From Nitrospinae bacterium CG22_combo_CG10-13_8_21_14_all_47_10 (GTDB lineage: Bacteria; Nitrospinota; Nitrospinia; Nitrospinales; VA-1), in assembly GCA_002786505.1 (NCBI GenBank), contig PCTK01000035.1, forward strand, positions 2,528-12,688: DNA of 10,161 bases, given 5' to 3'. Position 1 is the first letter of the stretch; each line of letters begins with the position of its first letter. Both the position numbers and the translations under genes were made by a program. Shown here piece after piece: positions 1 through 7,424 of the stretch. A model generated the notes under the pieces. It made no database searches. It was not told where the DNA came from and saw only the letters and a list, made by a program, of their open reading frames with translations.

Positions 1-22
1 GTTGTGCAAAGCCCTCTTCCAT
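1..22 (-). CDS. Possible start of the next gene after gyrA (cut by window edge)
   Basis: Eleven bases beyond the gyrA stop, on the same strand, an ATG opens a frame that runs to the window edge and reads MEEGFAQ. The tight spacing would suit a third gene in the gyrase transcript. No Shine-Dalgarno sequence precedes it (the purine-rich stretch here lies on the opposite strand), and seven codons cannot identify a product. It may be chance. Confidence 0.2.
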
Positions 23-33
23 GAGGAGAGATT

Positions 34-2451
34 TTATTCAACCAGTTTTTCGATACTGACAACCTGATTGTCTTCGCCGGTCCCTACAAGGCGAACCCCT
101 TGGGTATTTCGACCAATCAGGGATATTTCATTGACCCGCATCCGGACAATGTTGCCATCGGAAGTGATTACCAGAAGTTGATCTTGCTCATCGACCTGCT
201 GTACGCCTACCACGGTTCCTATTTTGGCATTACAGCGGATTGTCATAACACCCTGTCCGCCCCGTCCCTGCTGGGGATATTCTTCCATGGGCGTCCGTTT
301 ACCATAACCATTTGAGGTTACTGTAAGAAGATTGTTGCCGGGTTGAACAATTTCCGCGCTCACTACCCGATCATCCTTTTTGAGGCGAATGCCGCGAACC
401 CCTCTACCGGTACGGCCGATAGGGCGCACTTCTTCTTCATTAAAGCGAATAGAAAATCCTTTTTCGGTGGCAAGTAAAATATCGCTTTTCCCGTCACACA
501 ATTCCGCCGCAATAACCCGGTCTCCTTCATCAATCGTCAGCCCGATAATACCTCCCTGCCGGGGCTTTTTGTACGCCATCAACGAGGTTTTTTTAACGAT
601 ACCGCGTTCTGTGGCCACCATGACGAACTTATCTTCTTCAAATTCCCTTAAAGAAAGGATGCTGGCTATGGACTCTCCCGGCTGTAGCCGCAAAAGGTTT
701 GCTATGGATTTTCCTTTGGCTATCCTGCTCACTTCTGGAATAGAATAAACCCTCAACGCATGAATTTTTCCGATACTGGTAAACACCAGAAGATGGCTTA
801 ATGTTGAGGCAATAAAAAGTTTTTCGACAACATCTTCTTCTTTGAGGTCCATTCCCCGAATGCCCTTACCGCCTCTTCTTTGAGCCCGATAATTATCAAC
901 GGTTTGCCGTTTGATATAACCGCTTCGGGTATAGACAACCACCGCATCCTCATCAGCGATCAGGTCTTCGATGAGTATATCGCCTTCATCCGTTTCTGCA
1001 ATTTCCGTCCGTCTCTCATTACCATACTTGTTTTTAATTTCTACCAATTCTTCCTTAATAATAGAAAGTTTGATTTCTTCATGGGCAAGAATCTTCAGAA
1101 GTTCCTGGATCAGTTTGCGGGTTTCTTCCAGATCTTCTATTATTTTTTGCCGTTCCAGACCGGTGAGGCGTTGCAAGCGCATTTCAAGAATGGCCTTGGC
1201 CTGGATTTCCGACAGCTCAAACTCGGTCATGAGGCCATCGCGTGCCGCGGCCGGGTCTGTGGCATTGCGTATAAGCTGAACCACCGCATCTAAATTATCA
1301 AGCGCCTTGACCAATCCTTCGAGGACATGTTCTTTCTCGCGGGCTTTCTTTAAATCAAACTCCGTCCTTCGGGTCACCACTTCCTTCCGGAACAAAATAA
1401 AATGGTGCAAAAACTCTTTCAGGTTAAGAACCTTGGGCTGTTGATTCACCAAGGCCAACAAAATGACTCCGAAGGTGTCCTGAAGCTGGGTATTTTTATA
1501 AAGGGCGTTTAAAACCACTTGGGCCACGGTGCCTTTTTTCAACTCCACCACAACCCGGATTCCTTCCCGGTCTGATTCATCTCTCAGGTCTGAAATCCCC
1601 TCCAGTCGCTTGTCTCGTACCAGTTCGGCGATTTTTTCCACCATCCTGGCTTTGTTAACCTGATATGGAAGTTCATTGATGATGATGCGCTCCCGGTCAC
1701 CCTTCTCCATAGATTCAATCTCGGCGCGTCCTCGAACCCGGATAATGCCCCGGCCTGTTTTATAAGCAGACCATATTCCGTTTCTTCCTTGTATGATTCC
1801 TCGGGTTGGAAAATCGGGACCCGGCATTAGCGCAATAAGGTCTTCCACCGTACAATCGGGGTTTTCAATAACGTGAACTGTGGCAGAAATGACTTCTGTC
1901 AGGTTATGGGGAGGAATGTTGGTTGCCATACCAACGGCGATTCCCGACGAACCGTTGACCAGCAACTGTGGAAAACTTGCGGGTAAAACGGAAGGTTCTT
2001 TAAGCGAATCATCATAGTTGGGAATAAATTGAACGGTATCTTTTTCCAGGTCACGGAGCAGTTCACCGGTGATCTCTTCCATGCGGATTTCTGTGTAACG
2101 CATGGCGGCGGCAGAATCGCCATCTATTGAACCAAAGTTCCCCTGGCCATCAATAAGTGGGTGTCTTTGGGAAAACTCCTGCGCCAGACGAACGATAGTG
2201 TCATAAATCGCCTGATCTCCATGAGGATGGTATTTACCCATTACATCACCGACGATACGGGCAGATTTTTTGTAGGGCTTGTTCCAGACATTGCCGGTTT
2301 CATGCATCGCGTAAAGAGCACGGCGATGAACCGGCTTCAACCCATCCCGGACATCTGGCAGGGCTCGTCCAATGATTACGCTCATTGCGTAATCAAGGTA
2401 CGAATTTTTCATTTCATCATCTATGTTGATCGGCTCAATCGTTTCCGGCAT
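34..2451 (-). CDS. gyrA: DNA gyrase subunit A
   Basis: GyrA is the cleavage-reunion subunit of the A2B2 gyrase, which introduces negative supercoils into DNA in the cytoplasm using ATP bound by GyrB. The protein is 805 aa, complete and of usual length. The winged-helix breakage domain holds the catalytic Arg118-Tyr119 in AAMRYTEIRM. The quinolone-determining loop HPHGDQAIYD (residues 75-84) has Gln at position 80, where E. coli has Ser83, and keeps the acidic Asp84. Long helices of the coiled-coil arm and C-gate follow to about residue 490. The six-bladed C-terminal beta-pinwheel then opens with the GyrA box QRRGGKG (524-530), the motif needed for DNA wrapping. It ends at EKLVE without the long acidic tail of E. 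coli. The ATG is chosen because it opens the conserved N-terminus and has AAAGG seven bases upstream. It lies 64 bases after gyrB, so the two probably share a transcript. Confidence 0.98.
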   Translation of the reverse strand: MPETIEPINIDDEMKNSYLDYAMSVIIGRALPDVRDGLKPVHRRALYAMHETGNVWNKPYKKSARIVGDVMGKYHPHGDQAIYDTIVRLAQEFSQRHPLIDGQGNFGSIDGDSAAAMRYTEIRMEEITGELLRDLEKDTVQFIPNYDDSLKEPSVLPASFPQLLVNGSSGIAVGMATNIPPHNLTEVISATVHVIENPDCTVEDLIALMPGPDFPTRGIIQGRNGIWSAYKTGRGIIRVRGRAEIESMEKGDRERIIINELPYQVNKARMVEKIAELVRDKRLEGISDLRDESDREGIRVVVELKKGTVAQVVLNALYKNTQLQDTFGVILLALVNQQPKVLNLKEFLHHFILFRKEVVTRRTEFDLKKAREKEHVLEGLVKALDNLDAVVQLIRNATDPAAARDGLMTEFELSEIQAKAILEMRLQRLTGLERQKIIEDLEETRKLIQELLKILAHEEIKLSIIKEELVEIKNKYGNERRTEIAETDEGDILIEDLIADEDAVVVYTRSGYIKRQTVDNYRAQRRGGKGIRGMDLKEEDVVEKLFIASTLSHLLVFTSIGKIHALRVYSIPEVSRIAKGKSIANLLRLQPGESIASILSLREFEEDKFVMVATERGIVKKTSLMAYKKPRQGGIIGLTIDEGDRVIAAELCDGKSDILLATEKGFSIRFNEEEVRPIGRTGRGVRGIRLKKDDRVVSAEIVQPGNNLLTVTSNGYGKRTPMEEYPQQGRGGQGVMTIRCNAKIGTVVGVQQVDEQDQLLVITSDGNIVRMRVNEISLIGRNTQGVRLVGTGEDNQVVSIEKLVE

Positions 2452-2458
2452 TCAAATA

Positions 2459-2463
2459 CCTTT
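2459..2463 (-). promoter_or_regulatory. gyrA ribosome binding site
   Basis: On the minus strand AAAGG lies seven bases before the gyrA ATG. It is the only clear Shine-Dalgarno sequence in the dnaA-gyrB-gyrA block. The gyrB and dnaA starts lack one. Confidence 0.6.
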
Positions 2464-2515
2464 CGTATGTATGAACTGGGGACATCATCTATTGCAATGG
2501 CGTTTCTTTTAGCCT

Positions 2516-5113
2516 CTAAATATCCACATTCCGGGCTTGCAGTGCATTTTTCTCGATAAATTCGCGTCGAGGCTCTACCTCTTCTCCCATCAAAATGGTG
2601 AACAGGTCTTCCGAAGCAACCAGGTCGTCGGCCCTGACCTGCAAAAGAATTCTGACTTCCGGGTCCATCGTTGTTTCCCAGAGTTGCTCGGCATTCATCT
2701 CACCAAGACCTTTATAACGCTGGATATAAATTCCCTTTTTAGCCATATCCAAAACCGCTTGCAATAAATCGTGCTTGGAATTAACGGTCGTGCTTTCCCC
2801 ATTATTGTTTAAAATAAAAGGTGGGTGATCGGTTTCTTTGAGGGGTTGATAAACTTCCAGGATATTCTGGATAATCACTGATTCCATAAACTCCACATTA
2901 AGTTTTAACTGGAAATCTCTCCCGTTATTAGAGCCAAACATTATTATCTGGTAGTTCGCTGTTTCAGGGTCAAACTCCAACTGGAAATGAACATCCTTCA
3001 GCTCCTGGTTCAAATCCACCTTTTTAAAATCATGAGAGGTTTTGGCAAAAACCCCATTGTTCCCGTCACGGTCTATTTCTATTAAAAATTCTTTTAATCG
3101 ATTTTCCTTTTCGGGGCTGATGTCTACACTGTCTTTGAAGTGAACAGGAACATTCAGGTACTGGGACTTGTATGCGTATTTTCCCCGGTTTTCTTCGTCT
3201 ATCAGAGAGTCGAGAACCTGAAGGATTACTCCTATAACCTGCTCCAGGCTTGTAAATGTTTCTCTTTTTACATTCAGCCCAATTAGAACGTTTACAACTG
3301 CCCGTGGGATATTATTCTTCACAACTCGCTCAAAACACTCTTCAAACCGGTATAAATTGTTTATAAGCTGGTTAAGCTCCCGCCTGGTTATCGTTTGGCC
3401 GGTCTTTGTAGTGATCTCAAGTTTTTCTATACCTTGTTCCATCAAGAATTTGAATAGGAGTTTTTCGTCTTTTAAATAATTCTCTTTTTTCCCTTTTTTT
3501 ACTTTATAAAGCGGGGGTTGGGCAATATACAGATAACCATTTTCAATCAATAGGGGCATTTGACGGAAAAAGAAAGTAAGAAGCAGGGTCCTGATGTGAG
3601 CTCCGTCAACATCCGCGTCCGTCATTATGATAACTTTGTGGTAACGGAGATTTTCCATTTTAAAGTCATTCCCAATTCCCGCTCCCAACGCAGTAATGAG
3701 AGTGCGAATCTGTTCACTCGCTATCATTTTTTCTGTACGCGCTTTTTCTACGTTGAGTATTTTACCTCTCATTGGCAAAATAGCCTGGAACCTCCTGTTA
3801 CGGCCTTGCTTTGCAGTACCCCCCGCCGAGTCTCCCTCTACAATATAAATTTCAGAAAGAGCAGGATCTTTTTCTGAACAATCTGCCAGTTTTCCTGGCA
3901 ACGCACTTACTACCAACGCGCTTTTTCTTCGGACCAGGTCTTTGGCTTTTTTTGCGGCTTCCCGCGCTTGAGCGGCGCTTATAACTTTGGCGACAATCTT
4001 TCTGGCTACCTCAGGCTGTTCTTCAAATACTTGTCCCAGCTTTTCATTGACAATTTGTTCAACTATTCCCTTTATGTCGGTATTGCCAAGCTTTCCCTTT
4101 GTTTGTCCCTCAAATTGAGGCTCAGGGATATTAATACTCAATACCAGTATCAACCCTTCTCGGGCATCATCTCCCGTCAGGGTAACTCCAACATTTTTTA
4201 ACAGATTGTTCTGCGTTGCATAACTGTTAATGGTTCTCGTCAAAGCGGATTTAAAACCACTTAAATGGGTACCGCCATCCCGGGTATTGACATTATTGAC
4301 AAAGGTAAAAACTTCTTCGGAATAACTGTCATTGTATTGGAGTGCCATTTCCAGGTCACAGTCATCCTTACTTCGCTCAATATAAATGGGGTCTGGATGG
4401 ATACTTTTTTTGTTTTTTCCAAGATGCTCTATGAAAGAACGTATTCCGCCCTCAAACAAGAACTCATTGTCTTTTCCGTCTCTTTCATCATGAATATGTA
4501 TTTTTACGCCTTTATTTAAAAAGGCCAATTCCCGAAGGCGGTTGGATAAAATCTCGAACCTGAAATTTAAATCTTCAAAAATTCCCGAATCCGGTTTGAA
4601 AACTATTTTTGTTCCTGATGAACTTGTTTTTCCAGTAACCTCTAAAGGCGTAACAGGTTTTCCCCTTTCATATTTCTGGGTATAAACCTTTCCATCCTTT
4701 CTTATTTCCAAACGCAATGTTTCTGATAGAGCATTGACCACCGACACACCAACACCATGCAAACCCGCTGATACTTTATAAGTATCTTTATCAAACTTGC
4801 CTCCGGCATGGAGAACCGTCATCACCACTTCCGCGGCTGAAATATTCCTGTCTGAATGCATGTCAACAGGGATACCTCGTCCGTTATCCAAAACCGTGAC
4901 CGTGCCATTGATATGCAATACAATTTCTATCTCAGAACAAAAACCGCCAATGGCCTCGTCCACACTATTGTCCACCAATTCAAAAACCAGGTGATGCAAG
5001 CCGTCTATACCGGTCCCCCCTATATACATGGCGGGTCTTTTTCGAACAGCTTCTAATCCTTCTAAAATTTTAATATTGGAGGAGTCGTAAGTAGTTTTTT
5101 GGGGTGTGTTCAT
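2516..5113 (-). CDS. gyrB: DNA gyrase subunit B
   Basis: GyrB is the ATPase subunit of gyrase; it binds ATP, captures the transported DNA segment and supplies the metal-binding TOPRIM centre. The protein is 865 aa, longer than E. coli GyrB (about 804 aa). The N-terminal GHKL ATPase has the catalytic Glu45 in FELVDNSVDEA, the DNGRGIP motif at 76-82 and the GLHGVGVSVVNAL lid motif at 117-129. Gln337 and Lys339 in the QTKGKLG segment (337-343) match the transducer-domain ATP contacts. TOPRIM has Glu426 in VEGDSAGG and Asp499, Asp501 and Asp503 in MTDADVDG. Between PPLYKVKKGK (533-542) and IQRYKGLGEMN (797-807) lie about 250 residues, the Gram-negative-type insertion in an enlarged form. The GyrA-binding tail follows, with ETTMDPE and a degenerate REFIEKNA. 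The ATG gives the expected N-terminus, though no good Shine-Dalgarno precedes it. Intact, and probably cotranscribed with gyrA. Confidence 0.98.
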   Translation of the reverse strand: MNTPQKTTYDSSNIKILEGLEAVRKRPAMYIGGTGIDGLHHLVFELVDNSVDEAIGGFCSEIEIVLHINGTVTVLDNGRGIPVDMHSDRNISAAEVVMTVLHAGGKFDKDTYKVSAGLHGVGVSVVNALSETLRLEIRKDGKVYTQKYERGKPVTPLEVTGKTSSSGTKIVFKPDSGIFEDLNFRFEILSNRLRELAFLNKGVKIHIHDERDGKDNEFLFEGGIRSFIEHLGKNKKSIHPDPIYIERSKDDCDLEMALQYNDSYSEEVFTFVNNVNTRDGGTHLSGFKSALTRTINSYATQNNLLKNVGVTLTGDDAREGLILVLSINIPEPQFEGQTKGKLGNTDIKGIVEQIVNEKLGQVFEEQPEVARKIVAKVISAAQAREAAKKAKDLVRRKSALVVSALPGKLADCSEKDPALSEIYIVEGDSAGGTAKQGRNRRFQAILPMRGKILNVEKARTEKMIASEQIRTLITALGAGIGNDFKMENLRYHKVIIMTDADVDGAHIRTLLLTFFFRQMPLLIENGYLYIAQPPLYKVKKGKKENYLKDEKLLFKFLMEQGIEKLEITTKTGQTITRRELNQLINNLYRFEECFERVVKNNIPRAVVNVLIGLNVKRETFTSLEQVIGVILQVLDSLIDEENRGKYAYKSQYLNVPVHFKDSVDISPEKENRLKEFLIEIDRDGNNGVFAKTSHDFKKVDLNQELKDVHFQLEFDPETANYQIIMFGSNNGRDFQLKLNVEFMESVIIQNILEVYQPLKETDHPPFILNNNGESTTVNSKHDLLQAVLDMAKKGIYIQRYKGLGEMNAEQLWETTMDPEVRILLQVRADDLVASEDLFTILMGEEVEPRREFIEKNALQARNVDI

Positions 5114-5145
5114 AGATGTTTTAATAATAACTTTATAAGATAAAA

Positions 5146-5174
5146 ATTATATTTATATTTTGTAGTAGATGTAG
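5146..5174 (-). promoter_or_regulatory. Possible gyrB promoter
   Basis: On the minus strand a perfect TATAAT (5146-5151) lies 32 bases before the gyrB ATG and would give a leader of about 26 bases. The matching -35 position (5169-5174, CTACAT, 17-base spacer) is poor. A second perfect TATAAT lies at 5296-5301, also with a weak -35, and would give a leader of about 175 bases containing the DnaA box. The region is AT-rich, so either hexamer may be chance. Confidence 0.3.
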
Positions 5175-5186
5175 GGCCTGAAAGTA

Positions 5187-5195
5187 TGTGGAAAA
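5187..5195 (-). promoter_or_regulatory. DnaA box in the dnaA-gyrB gap
   Basis: The minus strand reads TTTTCCACA, a full match to the relaxed DnaA-box consensus TTWTNCACA. It sits 74 bases upstream of gyrB, with very AT-rich DNA between (5114-5160). I found no second good box in the 237-base gap or upstream of dnaA, so a complete origin is not shown. It could serve DnaA control of gyrB or belong to a dispersed origin. Confidence 0.5.
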
Positions 5196-5350
5196 GTCCG
5201 CTAAGTTTTCAATTTTAAAGGTAGATTTAATAGAAGAAACTGTTGTTAAAAATGCAATTTTCTGAGTAAAGGGGGGATTAAAATTTACTCTTCTAATTAT
5301 ACCTTATTTTGTGTGTTTTATTCAGGTTTTTTTAACAAGTTTTAGACAGG

Positions 5351-6703
5351 TTATCCTTTTTCTATAAGATCCATTATTTCTCGAATGGACGTCTGTAAAT
5401 CTTTGTTTTCTTTAATTAAATTAGATATCTTTTTATAGGAGAAAATCACTGTTGTGTGATCTTTGCCGCCAAACTGGCGACCAATTTCAGGGAGAGATGA
5501 TTTGGTGTGTTCCCGACATAAAAACATGGCTATTTGCCGGGGAATGGAAATGTCGCGGGTACGCCTTTTTGACTTAATATCCGAAACTTTAAGCCCATAA
5601 TATCCTGCTACAAACTTGATAATATTATTGATGGTAAAGTGCTTGTTTTTATCCAGAGTAAAATCTTTCAATACTTCTTTGGTTAGCTCCAGATCAAGCT
5701 TTCGATGTGTGAAGGAGGAATACGCTATTACCCTGAGCAAAAACCCTTCTAATTCCCGGATATTAGACTTTATATTGCTCGCTATGAAGATAGCCACATC
5801 TTGTGGAATGAGCTTTTGATGAAAATCCGCTTTTTTATACAAAATGGCGACTTTGGTTTCTAAATCTGGGGGATTGATATCTGCCACCAACCCGGACTCA
5901 AATCGAGACCGTAACCGTTCTTCCATATTTTGAATATCTTTGGGATACCTGTCGCTGGAAATGACCAGCTGTTTATGCGACTCGTAAAGAGTGTTGAAGG
6001 TATAAAAAAACTCTTCCTGAGTCCGCTCCTTGCCAGCAATAAATTGAATATCATCAACAAGCAAGACATCCAGAGGCCGATACCGTTTGCGGAAAAACGG
6101 CATTTTATCTCTTTTGATGGATTCAATAAGGTCAACGGTAAAGCTCTCGGCAGAAATATAACGGACCCGGGACCCAGGGTTGTCCTCGCAAATTTTGTTA
6201 CCAATGGCATGCAGAAGATGTGTTTTCCCCAAACCGACAGCACCATATAAAAATAAGGGATTGTAGGCAATAGATGGATTCGTGGCAACGGCCAGGGCCG
6301 CGGCATGGGCAAATTGATTGCTTGAACCAACGACAAAGGTTGAAAAATTGTATTTGGGATTGAGAGATGACGAAACGGGTAGATAGGGGTGTTCCGCAAG
6401 CTCAACAACCGGAGTTTCTGCGGCCTCTTTATTTTGATCCGTTTGGGCTGAAATTTCAGATTCTATGCAGAAATCTACCAAGATGGGTTTTTCTGTGACA
6501 GATTTCAAGGTGGTTTCTATCAGGTCTCGGTAATTTTCTATGAGGCACTTTCTATAAAATTGATTGGGAACCGCAATAGTGATCAAACCATCATCAAAGG
6601 TCCGGGGATACGTGGGCGAAAACCAGGTGGTATAGCTTTCAGGGAGTATCTGCTCTTCAATTTTTTCTAAACACTTTTTCCAAAGAGTTTCTTTGACTTC
6701 CAT
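5351..6703 (-). CDS. dnaA: Chromosomal replication initiator protein DnaA
   Basis: DnaA binds DnaA boxes at the origin, forms an ATP-dependent helical oligomer and melts the adjacent AT-rich DNA. The protein is 450 aa, complete and of usual length. Domain I is residues 1 to about 82, with the typical LWKKCLEKIEEQI opening, followed by a short linker to about 113. The AAA+ domain has Walker A GAVGLGKT (154-161), Walker B LLVDD (214-218), sensor 1 SSDRYP (249-254), the arginine-bearing ERLRSRF (262-268) and sensor 2 IRELEG (315-320). Domain IV carries the DNA-binding helix-turn-helix with SKRRTR and the signature GGKDHTTV (412-419). The frame stays open upstream to a TTG at 6802, but this ATG matches the family N-terminus and a promoter lies inside the extension. 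There is no Shine-Dalgarno sequence. The gene is divergent from the phage block and 237 bases upstream of gyrB. Confidence 0.96.
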   Translation of the reverse strand: MEVKETLWKKCLEKIEEQILPESYTTWFSPTYPRTFDDGLITIAVPNQFYRKCLIENYRDLIETTLKSVTEKPILVDFCIESEISAQTDQNKEAAETPVVELAEHPYLPVSSSLNPKYNFSTFVVGSSNQFAHAAALAVATNPSIAYNPLFLYGAVGLGKTHLLHAIGNKICEDNPGSRVRYISAESFTVDLIESIKRDKMPFFRKRYRPLDVLLVDDIQFIAGKERTQEEFFYTFNTLYESHKQLVISSDRYPKDIQNMEERLRSRFESGLVADINPPDLETKVAILYKKADFHQKLIPQDVAIFIASNIKSNIRELEGFLLRVIAYSSFTHRKLDLELTKEVLKDFTLDKNKHFTINNIIKFVAGYYGLKVSDIKSKRRTRDISIPRQIAMFLCREHTKSSLPEIGRQFGGKDHTTVIFSYKKISNLIKENKDLQTSIREIMDLIEKG

Positions 6704-6748
6704 AATTTTTGGAAACAAATAATGAGTTGTGGGGGGAAATAGGCGTTC

Positions 6749-6777
6749 AATATATAAAAGAAGGGCTCTAAAAGCAA
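6749..6777 (-). promoter_or_regulatory. Likely dnaA promoter
   Basis: On the minus strand TTGCTT (6772-6777) and TATATT (6749-6754) are separated by exactly 17 bases, a good sigma70-type arrangement. The predicted transcript would begin near 6742, giving a leader of about 38 bases before the dnaA ATG at 6703. The promoter falls inside the open-frame extension toward the TTG at 6802, which argues against that longer start. No DnaA box overlaps it. Confidence 0.55.
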
Positions 6778-7093
6778 CCTCTAAAACCCGGAACAAGATC
6801 AAAGCTCTCCAACATCAGTAATTACAAAAGTTTTCAAAAATGTTTTTTTAACTGGCTCTCCCAATGATCAATCTTTTTCTCGATACCTAATTTTTAAAAG
6901 TTAAAAACGGCATTGTTCCAAGGACTTAGAGGAACGAGACCTTGTTCTTGATTACATGGTTAAGAGGGTCGGCTTAGGAGTCTTTTTTTGGCTGTTTTTT
7001 TAAAAAAGGTTTTAATTTCACTTTTTTAAAGTTAGCCCAATTTTTCAAATTTCCAACCAAGCCTTCTGCGCACCGGGCTTTGCCCACCTTAGA
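6778..7093. other. Gene-free, AT-rich stretch between dnaA and the phage block
   Basis: I see no credible gene here. The stretch holds poly-A/T tracts (for example TTTTTTTAAAAAA near 6993-7005 and ACTTTTTTAAAG near 7020), a small GTTCC/GGAAC inverted-repeat cluster at 6915-6946, and a short GGGC-TTT-GCCC hairpin at 7075-7085 just before the strong terminator. No DnaA box with a good match was found, so there is no direct sign of oriC despite its place next to dnaA. No tRNA or obvious attachment site was recognised. This stretch must contain, or lie close to, the junction between core chromosome and phage-like DNA. Confidence 0.6.
6915..6946. repeat. Inverted-repeat cluster, possible operator
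   Basis: GTTCC at 6915-6919 pairs with GGAAC at 6931-6935 (11-base gap). GAAC at 6932-6935 also pairs with GTTC at 6943-6946 (7-base gap), giving three half-sites within 32 bases. This could bind a dimeric regulator of the divergent transcripts. The repeats are short and could be coincidental. Confidence 0.25.
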
Positions 7094-7124
7094 GAAAAGG
7101 CCGGAATTTCCCGGCCTTTTCTTC
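7094..7124 (+). terminator. Strong intrinsic terminator, possibly bidirectional
   Basis: A perfect 11-bp stem (7094-7104 with 7111-7121, arms GAAAAGGCCGG and CCGGCCTTTTC) closes a 6-base loop. On the plus strand it ends in a T-rich run (TTTTCTT). The arm's own A and T tracts also allow function leftwards. No plus-strand gene precedes it and no minus-strand gene lies to its right. It may insulate dnaA from the phage block, end an unrecognised small RNA, or be left from a gene lost at the junction. Confidence 0.8.
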
Positions 7125-7154
7125 CCCTTTAATTTTAACAGGAGATATATTGGA

Positions 7155-7388
7155 ATGGATTGGTTGAAAGGAAAAAAAACGTACATTATTTCTGCATTAA
7201 TGGTCGTGACTTCACTGGCGCATTTGATCACGGGTGATTTAACACTGGTCCAATTTTTAAATGGTGAGCAAATGATAAACCTTTTTGAAGCCTTTGGGTT
7301 CACCACCTTGCGGGCGGGGATCCAAAAAAATCAAAAAGATATTACCTCTGAAATAATAAAAAATATCCACTTTCCCCATGCGGGTTAA
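7155..7388 (+). CDS. Small holin-like phage membrane protein
   Basis: The protein is 77 aa. It opens MDWLKGKKTYI and has one hydrophobic segment at about residues 9-27, then TGDLTLVQFL and an amphipathic FGFTTLRAGI before a polar tail. The pattern of basic start, KGKKTYI, single membrane span and LRAGI is common in small phage membrane proteins annotated as holin-like, which sit in the inner membrane and take part in lysis. The ATG at 7155 is chosen over the more upstream ATG at 7080 because GGAG (7141-7144) lies 10 bases before it and because the upstream codons cover the terminator hairpin. It is the first gene of the plus-strand block and lies 36 bases before the next. The family resemblance is from memory. 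No lysozyme gene is visible beside it, so a lysis role is inferred only. Confidence 0.6.
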   Translation: MDWLKGKKTYIISALMVVTSLAHLITGDLTLVQFLNGEQMINLFEAFGFTTLRAGIQKNQKDITSEIIKNIHFPHAG

Positions 7389-7424
7389 CGGCAATGATGC
7401 GTTTACGATTATTAAATCGATGTC

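Noticed and set aside
14..30. Short hairpin (CTCTTC with GGAGAG, including a G-U pair) downstream of gyrA.
   Set aside because: The stem is only about six pairs, and the T-rich flank is on the wrong side for a gyrA terminator.
92..101. Walker A variant in TerL with Ala before Lys (APRGNAKST, residues 93-101 of the protein) considered as a defect.
   Set aside because: Terminase families with PRGxAKS-type loops are known from experience, and all other motifs are intact, so it is not evidence of inactivation. The coordinates here are protein residues; the motif lies near base 8364-8390.
2520..2528. ATATCCACA, one mismatch from a DnaA box.
   Set aside because: It lies in the last codons of gyrB, where coding constraint explains it, and it is isolated.
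380..5056. Many plus-strand open frames across gyrA and gyrB.
   Set aside because: They are antisense shadows of two highly conserved genes, without ribosome binding sites or recognisable protein features.
5860..6408. 182-codon minus-strand frame inside dnaA.
   Set aside because: It is an out-of-frame shadow of the AAA+ domain, Pro/Leu/Ser-rich with no motif.
6704..6802. N-terminal extension of DnaA from a TTG start (33 extra residues).
   Set aside because: The family N-terminus begins at the ATG at 6703, the GGAGAG before the TTG is only two bases away, and a good promoter lies inside the extension.
6974..7306. Minus-strand open frame of 110 codons across the junction.
   Set aside because: It crosses the terminator hairpin, runs antisense through the holin-like gene and has a low-complexity Lys/Phe-rich composition with no motif.
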